Assembly: GCA_910583775.1 (NCBI GenBank)
Contig: CAJTYD010000003.1
Coordinates: 8,032-72,031, forward strand
Reading direction: 5' to 3'
Length of the DNA stretch: 64,000 nt
From: an uncultured Muribaculaceae bacterium
Lineage (GTDB): Bacteria > Bacteroidota > Bacteroidia > Bacteroidales > Muribaculaceae
Of the stretch, positions 9,663 through 18,319 are shown piece by piece. The notes beneath the pieces are model-generated. The model was not told where the DNA came from and did no database searches. It worked only from the letters and a program-made list of their open reading frames with translations. Position 1 is the first letter of the stretch, and the number at the start of each line of letters is the position of its first letter. Position numbers and translations under genes: made by a program.

Positions 9663-10739
9663 ATGAAAAAGCACAATTTCTATGCTGGCCCGAGCATCCT
9701 CAGCCAGTATACAATTGAGGAGACCGCGAAAGCAATCCACGATTTTGCAGGCACAGGTCTTTCTATTCTTGAAGTTTCTCACCGCAGCAAGGAGTTTCAG
9801 GCTGTAGTCGATGAAGCTGTAGCCCTTTTCAAGGAGCTTCTTGAGATTCCGGAGGGATATCACGTTCTCTTCCTCGGCGGCGGCGCATCGACTCAGTTCT
9901 ATATGGTTCCTTTCAACCTTCTCGAGAAGAAAGCAGCCTACGTCAACACAGGAACATGGGCAACCAACGCCATCAAGGCAGCCCGTTTCTTCGGCGAGGT
10001 AGACGTTCTGGCAAGCTCAGAGGAATTCAACTTCAACCGCATTCCGAAACTTGGCGTTGACTACACCATCCCCACCGACTGCGACTATTTCCACTTCACA
10101 TCCAACAACACCATCTATGGTACGGAGACACGTGTGGATCTCGACAGCCCGATTCCGATGGTTTGCGACATGAGCTCCGACATCTTCTCTCGTCCTGTCG
10201 ACGTTTCCAAATATGCCCTTATCTATGGCGGCGCCCAGAAGAACCTCGCTCCTGCCGGCGTGACATTCGTAGTTGTAAAAGAAGACGCCCTCGGTCACGT
10301 TTCCCGCGCACTTCCCGCCATGATCGACTACCGCACGCATATCAAGAAAGGGTCGATGTACAATACTCCTCCGGTTCTTCCCATTTACTCTGCTCTCATG
10401 ACTCTCCGTTATTATAAGAGCATCGGCGGAATCAAGGCCATGGAGAAACTCGACCTCGAGAAAGCAGCCAAGCTTTATGAGGAGATCGACCGCAACAAGC
10501 TCTTCAGAGGCACTGTGGCAACAGAAGACCGTTCTATCATGAACGTTTGCTTCGTCATGAATCCTGAATATGTTGACCTCGAAAAAGAATTCTCTGAATT
10601 CGCTGCTTCAAAGGGTCTTGTCGGCATCAAGGGTCACCGTTCTGTTGGTGGGTTCCGCGCTTCTCTCTACAACGCGCTTCCGATGGAGAGCGTAGACGCC
10701 CTTATCGCCGCTATGAAAGAATTCGAGGCTAAACACTAA
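9663..10739 (+). CDS. serC: Phosphoserine aminotransferase
   Basis: PLP enzyme converting 3-phosphohydroxypyruvate and glutamate to phosphoserine and 2-oxoglutarate, the second step of serine synthesis. It also serves pyridoxal phosphate synthesis in some bacteria. The 358 residues open with FYAGPSILS and include the GGGAST(Q) phosphate loop (72-77). The PLP-binding lysine lies in [12 protein letters not shown] (Lys193). Length and motifs fit the family. It has its own promoter at 9590-9620 and is followed 17 bases later by the dehydrogenase that makes its substrate, so the two form an operon. Confidence 0.97.
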   Translation: MKKHNFYAGPSILSQYTIEETAKAIHDFAGTGLSILEVSHRSKEFQAVVDEAVALFKELLEIPEGYHVLFLGGGASTQFYMVPFNLLEKKAAYVNTGTWATNAIKAARFFGEVDVLASSEEFNFNRIPKLGVDYTIPTDCDYFHFTSNNTIYGTETRVDLDSPIPMVCDMSSDIFSRPVDVSKYALIYGGAQKNLAPAGVTFVVVKEDALGHVSRALPAMIDYRTHIKKGSMYNTPPVLPIYSALMTLRYYKSIGGIKAMEKLDLEKAAKLYEEIDRNKLFRGTVATEDRSIMNVCFVMNPEYVDLEKEFSEFAASKGLVGIKGHRSVGGFRASLYNALPMESVDALIAAMKEFEAKH

Positions 10740-10756
10740 AATTGTAAATAAATATC

Positions 10757-11674
10757 ATGAAAATACTTGTTTTCACAGAGAAACCGTTTGCTCCCGCAGC
10801 CGTAAAAGCTATCGAGAACACAGTGAATGCTTCCGGCAACGAGCTCGAAGTTGTTGAGGGCGGGACACGCGAGGATTTCGTCGCAGCCATCAAGGATGCC
10901 GAAGGCCTCATCGTTAGAAGCGACAAAGTCGATGCCGCTCTTATGGACGCCGCACCGAAGCTGAAAGTGATTGTCCGTGCCGGCGCCGGCTATGACAACA
11001 TTGATCTCCAGGCCGCCACCGACCACAAGATCTGCGTCATGAACACTCCCGGTCAGAATTCAAACGCCGTCGCCGAACTCGTTTTCGGTATGATGGTGAT
11101 GATGTGCCGCAACCAGTATAACGGCAAATCCGGCTCAGAGCTCAAAGGCAAATCTCTCGGCATTTATGCCTTCGGACAGGTTGGACGCAACGTAGCCCGT
11201 ATCGCCAAAGGATTCAACATGAACATCGAGGCCCTCGATCTCTTCGTTCCGGATGCTGTTATGGAAGCTGAGGGCGTTAAGCCGGTTCATGATGTCAACG
11301 ACCTCTTTGCTAACAATGATTTCGTATCCCTCCACATCCCAGCTACAAAAGAGACAAAGGGATCTATCGGATACGACCTCGTGATGAAGATGCCGAAGAA
11401 CGGTGTTCTCGTCAACACTGCCCGCAAGGAAGTAATCGACGAGGCCGGTCTCATCAAGGCTCTTGAGGAGCGGCCCGATCTTCGTTATGTTTCTGACATC
11501 AAGCCCGACACAGCAGAGGAGTTCGAGCAGAAATTCGCTTCAAGAGTATTCTTCACTCCCAAGAAAATGGGAGCACAGACTGCCGAGGCCAATTTCAACG
11601 CAGGTGTGGCAGCCGCAGAGCAGGTGATTGCTTATCTCAAAGACGGCTGGAACAAGTATCAGGTAAATAAATAA
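10757..11674 (+). CDS. serA: Short-form D-3-phosphoglycerate dehydrogenase
   Basis: First step of serine synthesis, oxidising 3-phosphoglycerate with NAD. The 305 residues comprise only the substrate- and NAD-binding domains; there is no C-terminal ACT domain, so feedback control by serine through that route is not expected. The nucleotide motif is AFGQVG (138-143), with alanine in place of the first glycine of GxGxxG. The arginine motif NTARKEVIDE is intact, but the usual catalytic histidine segment TPH-I/L-GA is replaced by TPKKMGA (Lys269/Lys270). This matches a short Bacteroidetes-type enzyme in which lysine stands in for histidine. Co-transcribed with serC and closed by the terminator at 11706-11751. 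Confidence 0.9.
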   Translation: MKILVFTEKPFAPAAVKAIENTVNASGNELEVVEGGTREDFVAAIKDAEGLIVRSDKVDAALMDAAPKLKVIVRAGAGYDNIDLQAATDHKICVMNTPGQNSNAVAELVFGMMVMMCRNQYNGKSGSELKGKSLGIYAFGQVGRNVARIAKGFNMNIEALDLFVPDAVMEAEGVKPVHDVNDLFANNDFVSLHIPATKETKGSIGYDLVMKMPKNGVLVNTARKEVIDEAGLIKALEERPDLRYVSDIKPDTAEEFEQKFASRVFFTPKKMGAQTAEANFNAGVAAAEQVIAYLKDGWNKYQVNK

Positions 11675-11705
11675 TAGCCGGAAGGTTATTAAGATCTGAA
11701 TAAAA

Positions 11706-11751
11706 AAGGAGACTGTAAATGCATACATCGGTTTATGCATGCAGTCTCCTT
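11706..11751 (+). terminator. Terminator of serC-serA
   Basis: AAGGAGACTG (11706-11715) pairs with CAGTCTCCTT (11742-11751), with inner pairing GCATA/TATGC, followed by an AT-rich tail. Confidence 0.8.
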
Positions 11752-11780
11752 ATTTCTATAATTTTTTCAACTAATCTATT

Positions 11781-13979
11781 ATGAAAAAGACACACTTAAC
11801 ATTTTTGCTCTGTCTTCTTTTAACAGCTACAGGCATGAAGGCGCAGGAAAGCAAAACCTACATCTTGAGCTCCGGCAAGAATTCCCTTGCCGTCACAGCC
11901 AAAGACAACGAGAGCGCGCATTTCCAGTATTTCGGTCCTAAGATTCAGGAGAAAGACCTCCCGGGGATGTTCGAGACCGGTGCAGTTTACTGGAGCAAGA
12001 CGATCCCTGTGTTCGGAATTGACAATTACGGAGAAAATGCTCTGGCTGTCGAGATGCCCGACGGGAACATGAGCCTTGACCTGAAACTCGCAGACAGAAA
12101 CCTGACCTCCGATGACAAAGGCGAGCTGCTCGTACTTACATTCAAGGATGCCGTATATCCTCTGACAGTGAAACAGTATTTCCGTCATTACAAGGATACG
12201 GAAATCTTCTCTACCTGGATAGATATCACAAACAATGCAAAGAAAGGAGACGTAAAGCTTCTTAATTTCGCAAGCGCCACTATTCCTCTTCCGCGTGGAG
12301 ACAATTATCTAACTCAATTCCACGGAGGCTGGGGAAGCGAAAGCTGGATGAACGAGGAAGTGCTTCCCAATGGACAGTCGGTCATAGCCGACAAAGCCGG
12401 ACTGCGAAACGCCTTCGGTAGCAATCCTGGATTCATGATCTCTCTCGACGGAAAACCGCGTGAGAATTCAGGAGAAGTTTTTGGCGGGAATCTTATCTGG
12501 AGCGGCAACTACAAGACAAAAATCAACGCCTACAACGGGGATATAAAAATCATCAGCGGCATCAACGAAGAGGAATCTCTCTACCGTCTCAAACCCGGAG
12601 AGACATTCCAGACCCCTGAATTCGCAATGACCGTTTCAAATGAAGGCAAAGGGGGAATAAGCCGTGCGTTCCACAAATGGGGAAGAAAGCATAGGCTCGC
12701 GCATGGCGACAGATCGCGTGATATCCTCCTTAACAGCTGGGAAGGCGTATACTTCAAGGTAAATCAGGAAACGATGGACCAGATGATGGCAGACTTCGCA
12801 GCCTTGGGAGGCGAGCTTTTCGTGATGGACGACGGCTGGTTCGGCGACAAATATCCCAGAGACAACGACAAGACAAGTCTCGGCGACTGGACGGTGGCAA
12901 AGAAAAAGCTTCCTCTTGGAATCAAGGGTCTTACTGAAGCCGCCAAAAAGCACGGAATAAAGTTCGGAATCTGGATAGAGCCCGAAATGGCAAATACGAA
13001 AAGCGAACTGTATGAGAAACATCCCGACTGGGTGCTTCAGCACACTAACCGACCCTTGCAGCAGGGAAGAGGCGGGACACAGGTCGTGCTCGACCTCACT
13101 AATCCGAAAGTGCAGGATCATGTTTTCAACGTAGTCGACAATCTGCTTACCGAAAACCCGGAGATCGCATACATCAAATGGGACTGCAACTCCGATATAA
13201 TGAATTACGGTTCCCTCAACCTTCCTAAAGACAGACAGAGCGAACTGTATATCCGCTATCACAGAAGCCTGCAGAATGTTCTCGACAGGATTCGTGACAA
13301 ATATCCCGACGTGACAATTCAGCTTTGCGCAAGCGGAGGCGGCCGCGCCGACTACGGATTGCTACCCTGGTTCGACGAATTCTGGACCAGTGACAACACT
13401 GACGCCTATCAGCGTGTGTTCATCCAGTGGGGCAACAGCCATTTCTATCCCGCGATAGCGCAGGCCTCACATGTAAGCGCAAGTCCGAACCACCAGACAA
13501 GAAGAGAGGTTCCGATCAAATTCCGTTTTGACGTTGCCATGAGCGGAAGATTAGGCATGGAGATTCAGCCGAAGAATATGACCGCCGAGGAAAAGGAATT
13601 CTCAAAAAGAGCAATTGCCTCATATAAGGAAATCCGGCCCATCGTCCAGCAGGGAGAACAGTACAGGCTCGTGTCTCCCTACGAAAAGAAATCCATCGCC
13701 TCTCTGATGTATGCCAACGATGACAAGACAAAGGCGGTTTTATTCGCATACCGCATGGATTATCTCAACAATCAGAATGTACCGATGGTAAAGCTTCAGG
13801 GAATCGATGAGAATAAGGTTTATAAGATCAAGGATCTCACTCCTGCGGATCCCAAGAAGCCAAGTCCGCTCGACGGCATGACAGTAAGCGGGAAAGTCCT
13901 GAAAAACGTTGGACTGAATCTCGGAAGCACCCTCAGCCGTCCCTGGACGAGCACCGCTCTCGAACTTATCGCTGAATAA
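11781..13979 (+). CDS. Secreted alpha-galactosidase, glycoside hydrolase family 36
   Basis: Releases alpha-1,6-linked galactose from raffinose-type oligosaccharides or galactomannans. The 732-residue protein starts with a signal peptide (about 1-21, ending MKAQ), so it acts in the periplasm. An N-terminal beta-sandwich (to about residue 300) is followed by the TIM barrel with the GH36 motifs VMDDGWFG (348-355), IWIEPEM (about 397-403) and the nucleophile in YIKWDCN (Asp468). CASGGGRAD (516-524) and the acid/base in WTSDNTD (Asp538) follow. A short beta domain closes the protein. It stands alone between terminators, not in a polysaccharide utilisation locus with SusC/SusD genes, so the natural substrate is open. 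Confidence 0.93.
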   Translation: MKKTHLTFLLCLLLTATGMKAQESKTYILSSGKNSLAVTAKDNESAHFQYFGPKIQEKDLPGMFETGAVYWSKTIPVFGIDNYGENALAVEMPDGNMSLDLKLADRNLTSDDKGELLVLTFKDAVYPLTVKQYFRHYKDTEIFSTWIDITNNAKKGDVKLLNFASATIPLPRGDNYLTQFHGGWGSESWMNEEVLPNGQSVIADKAGLRNAFGSNPGFMISLDGKPRENSGEVFGGNLIWSGNYKTKINAYNGDIKIISGINEEESLYRLKPGETFQTPEFAMTVSNEGKGGISRAFHKWGRKHRLAHGDRSRDILLNSWEGVYFKVNQETMDQMMADFAALGGELFVMDDGWFGDKYPRDNDKTSLGDWTVAKKKLPLGIKGLTEAAKKHGIKFGIWIEPEMANTKSELYEKHPDWVLQHTNRPLQQGRGGTQVVLDLTNPKVQDHVFNVVDNLLTENPEIAYIKWDCNSDIMNYGSLNLPKDRQSELYIRYHRSLQNVLDRIRDKYPDVTIQLCASGGGRADYGLLPWFDEFWTSDNTDAYQRVFIQWGNSHFYPAIAQASHVSASPNHQTRREVPIKFRFDVAMSGRLGMEIQPKNMTAEEKEFSKRAIASYKEIRPIVQQGEQYRLVSPYEKKSIASLMYANDDKTKAVLFAYRMDYLNNQNVPMVKLQGIDENKVYKIKDLTPADPKKPSPLDGMTVSGKVLKNVGLNLGSTLSRPWTSTALELIAE

Positions 13980-14011
13980 CGGAATCGTATACCAAACTTT
14001 GTAGGACCCAT

Positions 14012-14052
14012 ATATTAAAAGTCCCGGCCAAAATGACCGGGACTTTTAATAT
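14012..14052. terminator. Bidirectional terminator between the alpha-galactosidase gene and folE
   Basis: ATATTAAAAGTCCCGG (14012-14027) pairs perfectly with CCGGGACTTTTAATAT (14037-14052). T runs are present on both strands, suiting convergent genes. Confidence 0.85.
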
Positions 14053-14082
14053 ACCGTTGAATTTAGATCGGAAGTGAAAAGG

Positions 14083-14667
14083 TCAGGATTTTAGCAATCT
14101 CATGAATTCCTCGCGAAGGGAAGGATCTGTCTCAAAAGAACCGCAATAATCGAAAGTGGTGGTTGCCGAATCCTGTTTCTCCACACCTCTCATTTTCATG
14201 CATAGATGCTCGCCGGTACAACTGACGATCACGCCTTCGGTAGGCATTGCCTCAGCAATCAGAGAGCATACCTGCGAGGTGAGTCGTTCCTGAACCTGAA
14301 GGCGACGGGCGAAACTGTCGACAACGCGTGCCAGCTTTGACAAGCCGATCATCTTCCCTTTAGGAATATAACCGATTGAAATCTTGCCGAAGAAAGGAAG
14401 AATATGATGCTCGCAGATACTATAAAATTCTATATCCTTCACAATCACCATTCTTGATCCGCAGTGCTCGAAAATCGCCTGCCGGGCAATCTTCAGCGGA
14501 TCAGTGCGATATCCGGAGGTAATGTCGAGAAGGGCCTTGGCGGCTCTCACAGGAGTCTTTACAAGTCCTTCTCTTTCAGGATCCTCCCCTATGAGACGAA
14601 GAATCGCACTGTAGTGCGACGCGATCTCCTCGACCAATTTTTCGTTATGAGGTTCTACAAATCCCAC
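14083..14667 (-). CDS. folE: GTP cyclohydrolase I
   Basis: Converts GTP to 7,8-dihydroneopterin triphosphate, the first step toward tetrahydrofolate and related pterins. The 194 residues carry the zinc ligands of the type I enzyme: Cys85 and His88 in YSICEHHILPF and Cys156 in TGEHLCMKMRG. The GYIPKGKMIGLSKLAR and VQERLT stretches are also present. Length is normal for bacterial FolE. It is last of three genes (tpiA, SPOR gene, folE) read in the same direction with short gaps, an order I recognise from Bacteroides genomes, and shares a bidirectional terminator with the alpha-galactosidase gene. Confidence 0.97.
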   Translation of the reverse strand: MGFVEPHNEKLVEEIASHYSAILRLIGEDPEREGLVKTPVRAAKALLDITSGYRTDPLKIARQAIFEHCGSRMVIVKDIEFYSICEHHILPFFGKISIGYIPKGKMIGLSKLARVVDSFARRLQVQERLTSQVCSLIAEAMPTEGVIVSCTGEHLCMKMRGVEKQDSATTTFDYCGSFETDPSLREEFMRLLKS

Positions 14668-14675
14668 TTCAAAAA

Positions 14676-15194
14676 CTATTTAATGATAACAATCGGACTT
14701 TTGACTATCCTCATTTCCGCCGAGAAACCGGGAAATGCTCTTTTCAGTTCAGCCAACGCGGCCGAGGCTTCTGCAGAAGACTTGAAATTGCCGACTCGCG
14801 TATACCAGTTAGGAGCACTCGAGAATGTATAGATCTGTCCGCGGTATTTGGGAAACCGGGCTATTATCGCGCTTCCCCTCGCTTTGGCTCTCGCCTCAAG
14901 CGAATGCTGGTTTCTGCCGTCGCTGAAAACCTGGATTCTGAATCCGTTTATTCTGTTTATTCCGGGTCTGATCACCGGGCCGGTCTGCTTTTTAGGAGCA
15001 TCCTGGTCCGACATAATTAGATGCAGAATATTTTTCGGAACAACAATCTCTACATTTCCCTTCGATTCCCTGACGATCCTTTCTACAGCATCAGTGCCGT
15101 TGTCGCCATTATCAGACTGAGCCGCAACCGGAATCGCGAAGAATCCGGCTGCGGTCAGCAAAAAGGTTATGATAGAAAATCTTATTCCTGTCAT
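14676..15194 (-). CDS. Exported SPOR-domain protein
   Basis: A 172-residue protein with a signal peptide (about 1-25, ending PVAAQS), a variable linker, and a C-terminal domain (about 88-168). That domain contains GFRIQVFSDG, WYTRVGNFKS and AALAELKRAFPGF, the pattern of the SPOR fold. SPOR domains bind peptidoglycan strands stripped of stem peptides, usually at division sites. The protein is therefore likely a periplasmic cell-wall-binding protein. It lies between tpiA (13 bases away) and folE (8 bases away), so it is co-transcribed with metabolic genes without an obvious functional link. Confidence 0.82.
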   Translation of the reverse strand: MTGIRFSIITFLLTAAGFFAIPVAAQSDNGDNGTDAVERIVRESKGNVEIVVPKNILHLIMSDQDAPKKQTGPVIRPGINRINGFRIQVFSDGRNQHSLEARAKARGSAIIARFPKYRGQIYTFSSAPNWYTRVGNFKSSAEASAALAELKRAFPGFSAEMRIVKSPIVIIK

Positions 15195-15207
15195 GAATTT
15201 ACAAATC

Positions 15208-15960
15208 TTAGAAAGCCTCGATGATTCCGAGGAATGATTCTGCCTGAAGGGCAGCGCCGCCGATGAGGCCGCCGTCTACATCAGGTTTTGCAAAAAGCTC
15301 TTTTGCATTCGAAGGCTTGCAGCTGCCGCCATAAAGGATTGATGTGTTGTCGGCAACCTCTTTGCCATATTTGCTTTCGATCACGCTGCGGATGTGGGCA
15401 TGCATGTCCTGAGCCTGTTCTGCCGTAGCGGTCTTGCCAGTTCCAATTGCCCATACCGGCTCGTAAGCGATGATGATTTTTGAGAATTCCTCTGCAGGAA
15501 GGCTGAAGAGAGCTTCTACCTGGCCCTTTACAACCTCGTTATAGCTGCCGTTCTCTCTTTCCTCAAGAACCTCGCCTACACAGAATATAGGTTTCAGACC
15601 GTTTGCAAGTGCAAGCTTTGTCTTTGCAAGAAGCTGCTCGTTGTTCTCGCCGAAATACTGACGACGCTCGCTGTGGCCGAGAATTACATATTCAGCGCCG
15701 GTTGATTTAACCATCGACGCGCTGACTTCGCCTGTATAAGCGCCTTTCTCATGCTCAGAGCAGTTTTCTGCGCCAAGCTTCACCAGATCCTCCTCGAGCA
15801 CGGCGTTCACGCTTGTAAGATGAGTGAAAGGAACACATACGATTACATCGCAATTTACTTTCTTGCCTTTAAGAAGGGTATTGACATTGTTTGCCAACTC
15901 AACACCCTCGTCAAGAGTGGTGTTCATTTTCCAGTTTCCTGCAACAATATTTTTTCTCAT
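15208..15960 (-). CDS. tpiA: Triosephosphate isomerase
   Basis: Glycolytic interconversion of dihydroxyacetone phosphate and glyceraldehyde 3-phosphate in the cytoplasm. The 250 residues include AGNWKMN with the catalytic Lys11, ILGHSERRQ with the electrophilic His96 and [12 protein letters not shown] with the base Glu167 and the start of the flexible loop. Length is standard. It heads the tpiA-SPOR-folE unit; a full promoter lies at 15983-16014, divergent from uvrB. Confidence 0.98.
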   Translation of the reverse strand: MRKNIVAGNWKMNTTLDEGVELANNVNTLLKGKKVNCDVIVCVPFTHLTSVNAVLEEDLVKLGAENCSEHEKGAYTGEVSASMVKSTGAEYVILGHSERRQYFGENNEQLLAKTKLALANGLKPIFCVGEVLEERENGSYNEVVKGQVEALFSLPAEEFSKIIIAYEPVWAIGTGKTATAEQAQDMHAHIRSVIESKYGKEVADNTSILYGGSCKPSNAKELFAKPDVDGGLIGGAALQAESFLGIIEAF

Positions 15961-15982
15961 TTTTCCTTAGATTTTGTTAATG

Positions 15983-16014
15983 CAAAGTTAACCCATTTAT
16001 TTCACCTATCCAAA
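15983..16014 (-). promoter_or_regulatory. Promoter of the tpiA operon
   Basis: Read on the minus strand: TTTG (16014-16011), 20 bases, then TAACTTTG (15990-15983), 23 bases upstream of the tpiA start. Confidence 0.7.
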
Positions 16015-16104
16015 TGAACTACCCCTTTTTTAGGTTTTTAGAATGCCGATTAGCTTACTTTAATTCTTTTTAGTATTAAACATCGCATTTTGTCACAGTT
16101 TTTG

Positions 16105-16135
16105 TTGATGATTATGCGGTTTTATAGTATTTTTG
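16105..16135 (+). promoter_or_regulatory. Promoter of uvrB-ygiQ
   Basis: TTG (16105-16107), 20 bases, then TATTTTTG (16128-16135). Transcription would begin near 16140, right at the hairpins described next. Confidence 0.6.
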
Positions 16136-16138
16136 CAT

Positions 16139-16200
16139 TTAGGTGACCGGTGTCGAGCATGGTCACCTAACCCACAAGTATTCCCCTTTGGGCGATACTT
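16139..16200 (+). promoter_or_regulatory. Two tandem inverted repeats in the uvrB leader
   Basis: TTAGGTGACC (16139-16148) and GGTCACCTAA (16161-16170) are perfect 10-base inverse repeats with a 12-base loop. Immediately after, AAGTAT (16176-16181) and ATACTT (16195-16200) flank a CCCC/GGG pair. The first repeat coincides with the expected transcription start, so it could be an operator or a 5'-end stabilising stem. Confidence 0.5.
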
Positions 16201-16213
16201 TCATTTTTAATAT

Positions 16214-18319
16214 ATGGATTTTCAATTAACATCTGCATATATGCCCACCGGCGACCAGCCGGAGGCAATCGCCGAACTTGTCGAGGGAGTGAAACAGGGT
16301 CAGGAACACCAGACCCTGCTCGGTGTCACCGGCAGCGGAAAGACATTCACCATGGCCAACGTGATCCAGCAGGTGAAACGTCCTACCCTGATCTTATCCC
16401 ATAACAAGACTCTCGCGGCTCAGCTTTACTCCGAATTCAAGAGTTTCTTTCCTGAAAATTCGGTGCAGTATTTCGTGAGCTATTACGATTATTATCAGCC
16501 GGAAGCGTATATTCCCTCTTCCGACAAATATATCGAGAAAGATCTGATGATCAATGACCAGATCGAAAAGCTTCGTCTATCTACGGTAGCCGCTCTCCTT
16601 TCCGGAAGGCGGGATGTGGTTGTTGTCTCGAGCGTTAGCTGTATTTACGGTATGGGTAATCCCGAGGATTTCTCCCAGACCGTGATCAGGATCAATGTAG
16701 GCGACAGAATATCGCGAAACGCCTTTCTCAGGAAACTCGTCGATTCTCTCTACTGCCGTTCTGAAATCGAACTGACAAGCGGACAGTTTCGCGTTAAAGG
16801 CGACACGGTCGACATCATGCTTTCTTTCGAGGACATACAGCTGCGTGTCGTCTTCTGGGGCGATGAAATCGAAAAGATTCAGACAGTCGATCCTCAGTCG
16901 GGAGCGGCATTGACAGATCTTGAGGGCTTCAACATCTACCCAGCCAATATTTTCGTTTCGTCGAAAGAGAAAACAGCAAACGCAATCGACCAGATAGCTC
17001 TTGATCTCGGGGCGCAGTGCGAGTTTTTCAGAAACGAGGGAAAGATTCTTGAGGCCGAGCGTCTTAAAGAGAGGGTGACATACGATCTCGAAATGATCAA
17101 GGAGCTGGGGCACTGCAGCGGGATCGAGAATTATTCGCGATATTTCGATGGCAGAGAGCCGGGAATGAGGCCTTTCTGTCTTCTCGACTATTTTCCGAAG
17201 GATTACCTTACGATTATCGATGAAAGTCATGTCACCCTGCCGCAGATCCGCGGCATGAACGGCGGTGACCTCTCCCGAAAGATGAATCTTGTCGAATACG
17301 GATTCCGACTGCCTGCCGCCATCGACAACCGTCCCTTGAAATTCGATGAGTTCGAACGGCTTACAAATCAAGTGATTTATGTCAGCGCCACTCCAGGCGA
17401 CTACGAGCTTCAGCAGACCGACGGAATTTTCGTGGAGCAGGTGATCCGCCCGACCGGACTTCTCGATCCGGAAATAGAGATACGTCCGACCATGAATCAG
17501 ATCGACGACCTGATGGAAGAGATCAACAAAAGAATCGAGGCCGGAGAAAGGACTTTAGTGACGACTCTGACAAAACGCATGGCCGAAGAACTTAACGACC
17601 ACCTCAACAAATGGGGAGTGAACAGCGCATATATCCATAGCGATGTAGACACTCTCGAAAGAATCCGGATTCTTGAGGATCTTCGTCAGGGTGTATATGA
17701 CGTCCTTATCGGCGTAAACCTTCTCCGGGAGGGCCTCGACCTGCCGCAGGTAAGCCTCGTGGCCATACTTGACGCCGACAAGGAGGGATTTCTCCGAAAC
17801 CACCGTAGCCTCACGCAGACCGCAGGTCGCGCCGCGCGTAATGTCAACGGCAAGGTGATAATGTATGCCGACAAGATAACCGACAGCATGCAGCGCACCA
17901 TCGACGAAACAGAACGCAGACGCGCCAAACAGATGGCTTACAACGAGGAACATGGAATAACCCCGACTCCCATCGTCAAGAAAAGCGCCAACGAACTCGC
18001 AGAAATCTATGGCGAGCAGCCCGAAAGACCGGAGGAGAGGAACCGGCTCAAGAACCGTGTCGCTCCCTCCCAGTCGGCTCCTTCGAAAAACCGCAAGCCG
18101 CGTGCATACGTCGAGGAAGAGCATAAGGTTTCTGTCGCCGCCGATCCGGTATTTGAATATATGTCGAAAGGCGAACTTAAGAAGAGGATAGACGACCTGA
18201 GCTCTCGTATGATCGCCGCCGCCAAGCGGACGGATTTCATCGAGGCAGCCCAGCTGAGAGACGAAATGATCAAGCTTAAGGACCTGATGGATAAAAACGA
18301 AAAAATCGAGAATGGATAA
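16214..18319 (+). CDS. uvrB: Excinuclease ABC subunit B
   Basis: Damage-verification helicase of nucleotide excision repair; it receives DNA from UvrA and recruits UvrC. The 701 residues show Walker A GVTGSGKT (37-44) and the beta-hairpin region SYYDYYQPEAYIP used for strand separation. Further on come the TIDESHVTLPQ motif, the C-terminal helicase motifs (NLLREGLDLPQVSLV, TAGRAARN) and a C-terminal UVR domain (EAAQLRDEMIKL) for UvrC/UvrA contact. The last eight bases overlap the next gene. The upstream leader has two inverted repeats. Confidence 0.98.
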   Translation: MDFQLTSAYMPTGDQPEAIAELVEGVKQGQEHQTLLGVTGSGKTFTMANVIQQVKRPTLILSHNKTLAAQLYSEFKSFFPENSVQYFVSYYDYYQPEAYIPSSDKYIEKDLMINDQIEKLRLSTVAALLSGRRDVVVVSSVSCIYGMGNPEDFSQTVIRINVGDRISRNAFLRKLVDSLYCRSEIELTSGQFRVKGDTVDIMLSFEDIQLRVVFWGDEIEKIQTVDPQSGAALTDLEGFNIYPANIFVSSKEKTANAIDQIALDLGAQCEFFRNEGKILEAERLKERVTYDLEMIKELGHCSGIENYSRYFDGREPGMRPFCLLDYFPKDYLTIIDESHVTLPQIRGMNGGDLSRKMNLVEYGFRLPAAIDNRPLKFDEFERLTNQVIYVSATPGDYELQQTDGIFVEQVIRPTGLLDPEIEIRPTMNQIDDLMEEINKRIEAGERTLVTTLTKRMAEELNDHLNKWGVNSAYIHSDVDTLERIRILEDLRQGVYDVLIGVNLLREGLDLPQVSLVAILDADKEGFLRNHRSLTQTAGRAARNVNGKVIMYADKITDSMQRTIDETERRRAKQMAYNEEHGITPTPIVKKSANELAEIYGEQPERPEERNRLKNRVAPSQSAPSKNRKPRAYVEEEHKVSVAADPVFEYMSKGELKKRIDDLSSRMIAAAKRTDFIEAAQLRDEMIKLKDLMDKNEKIENG

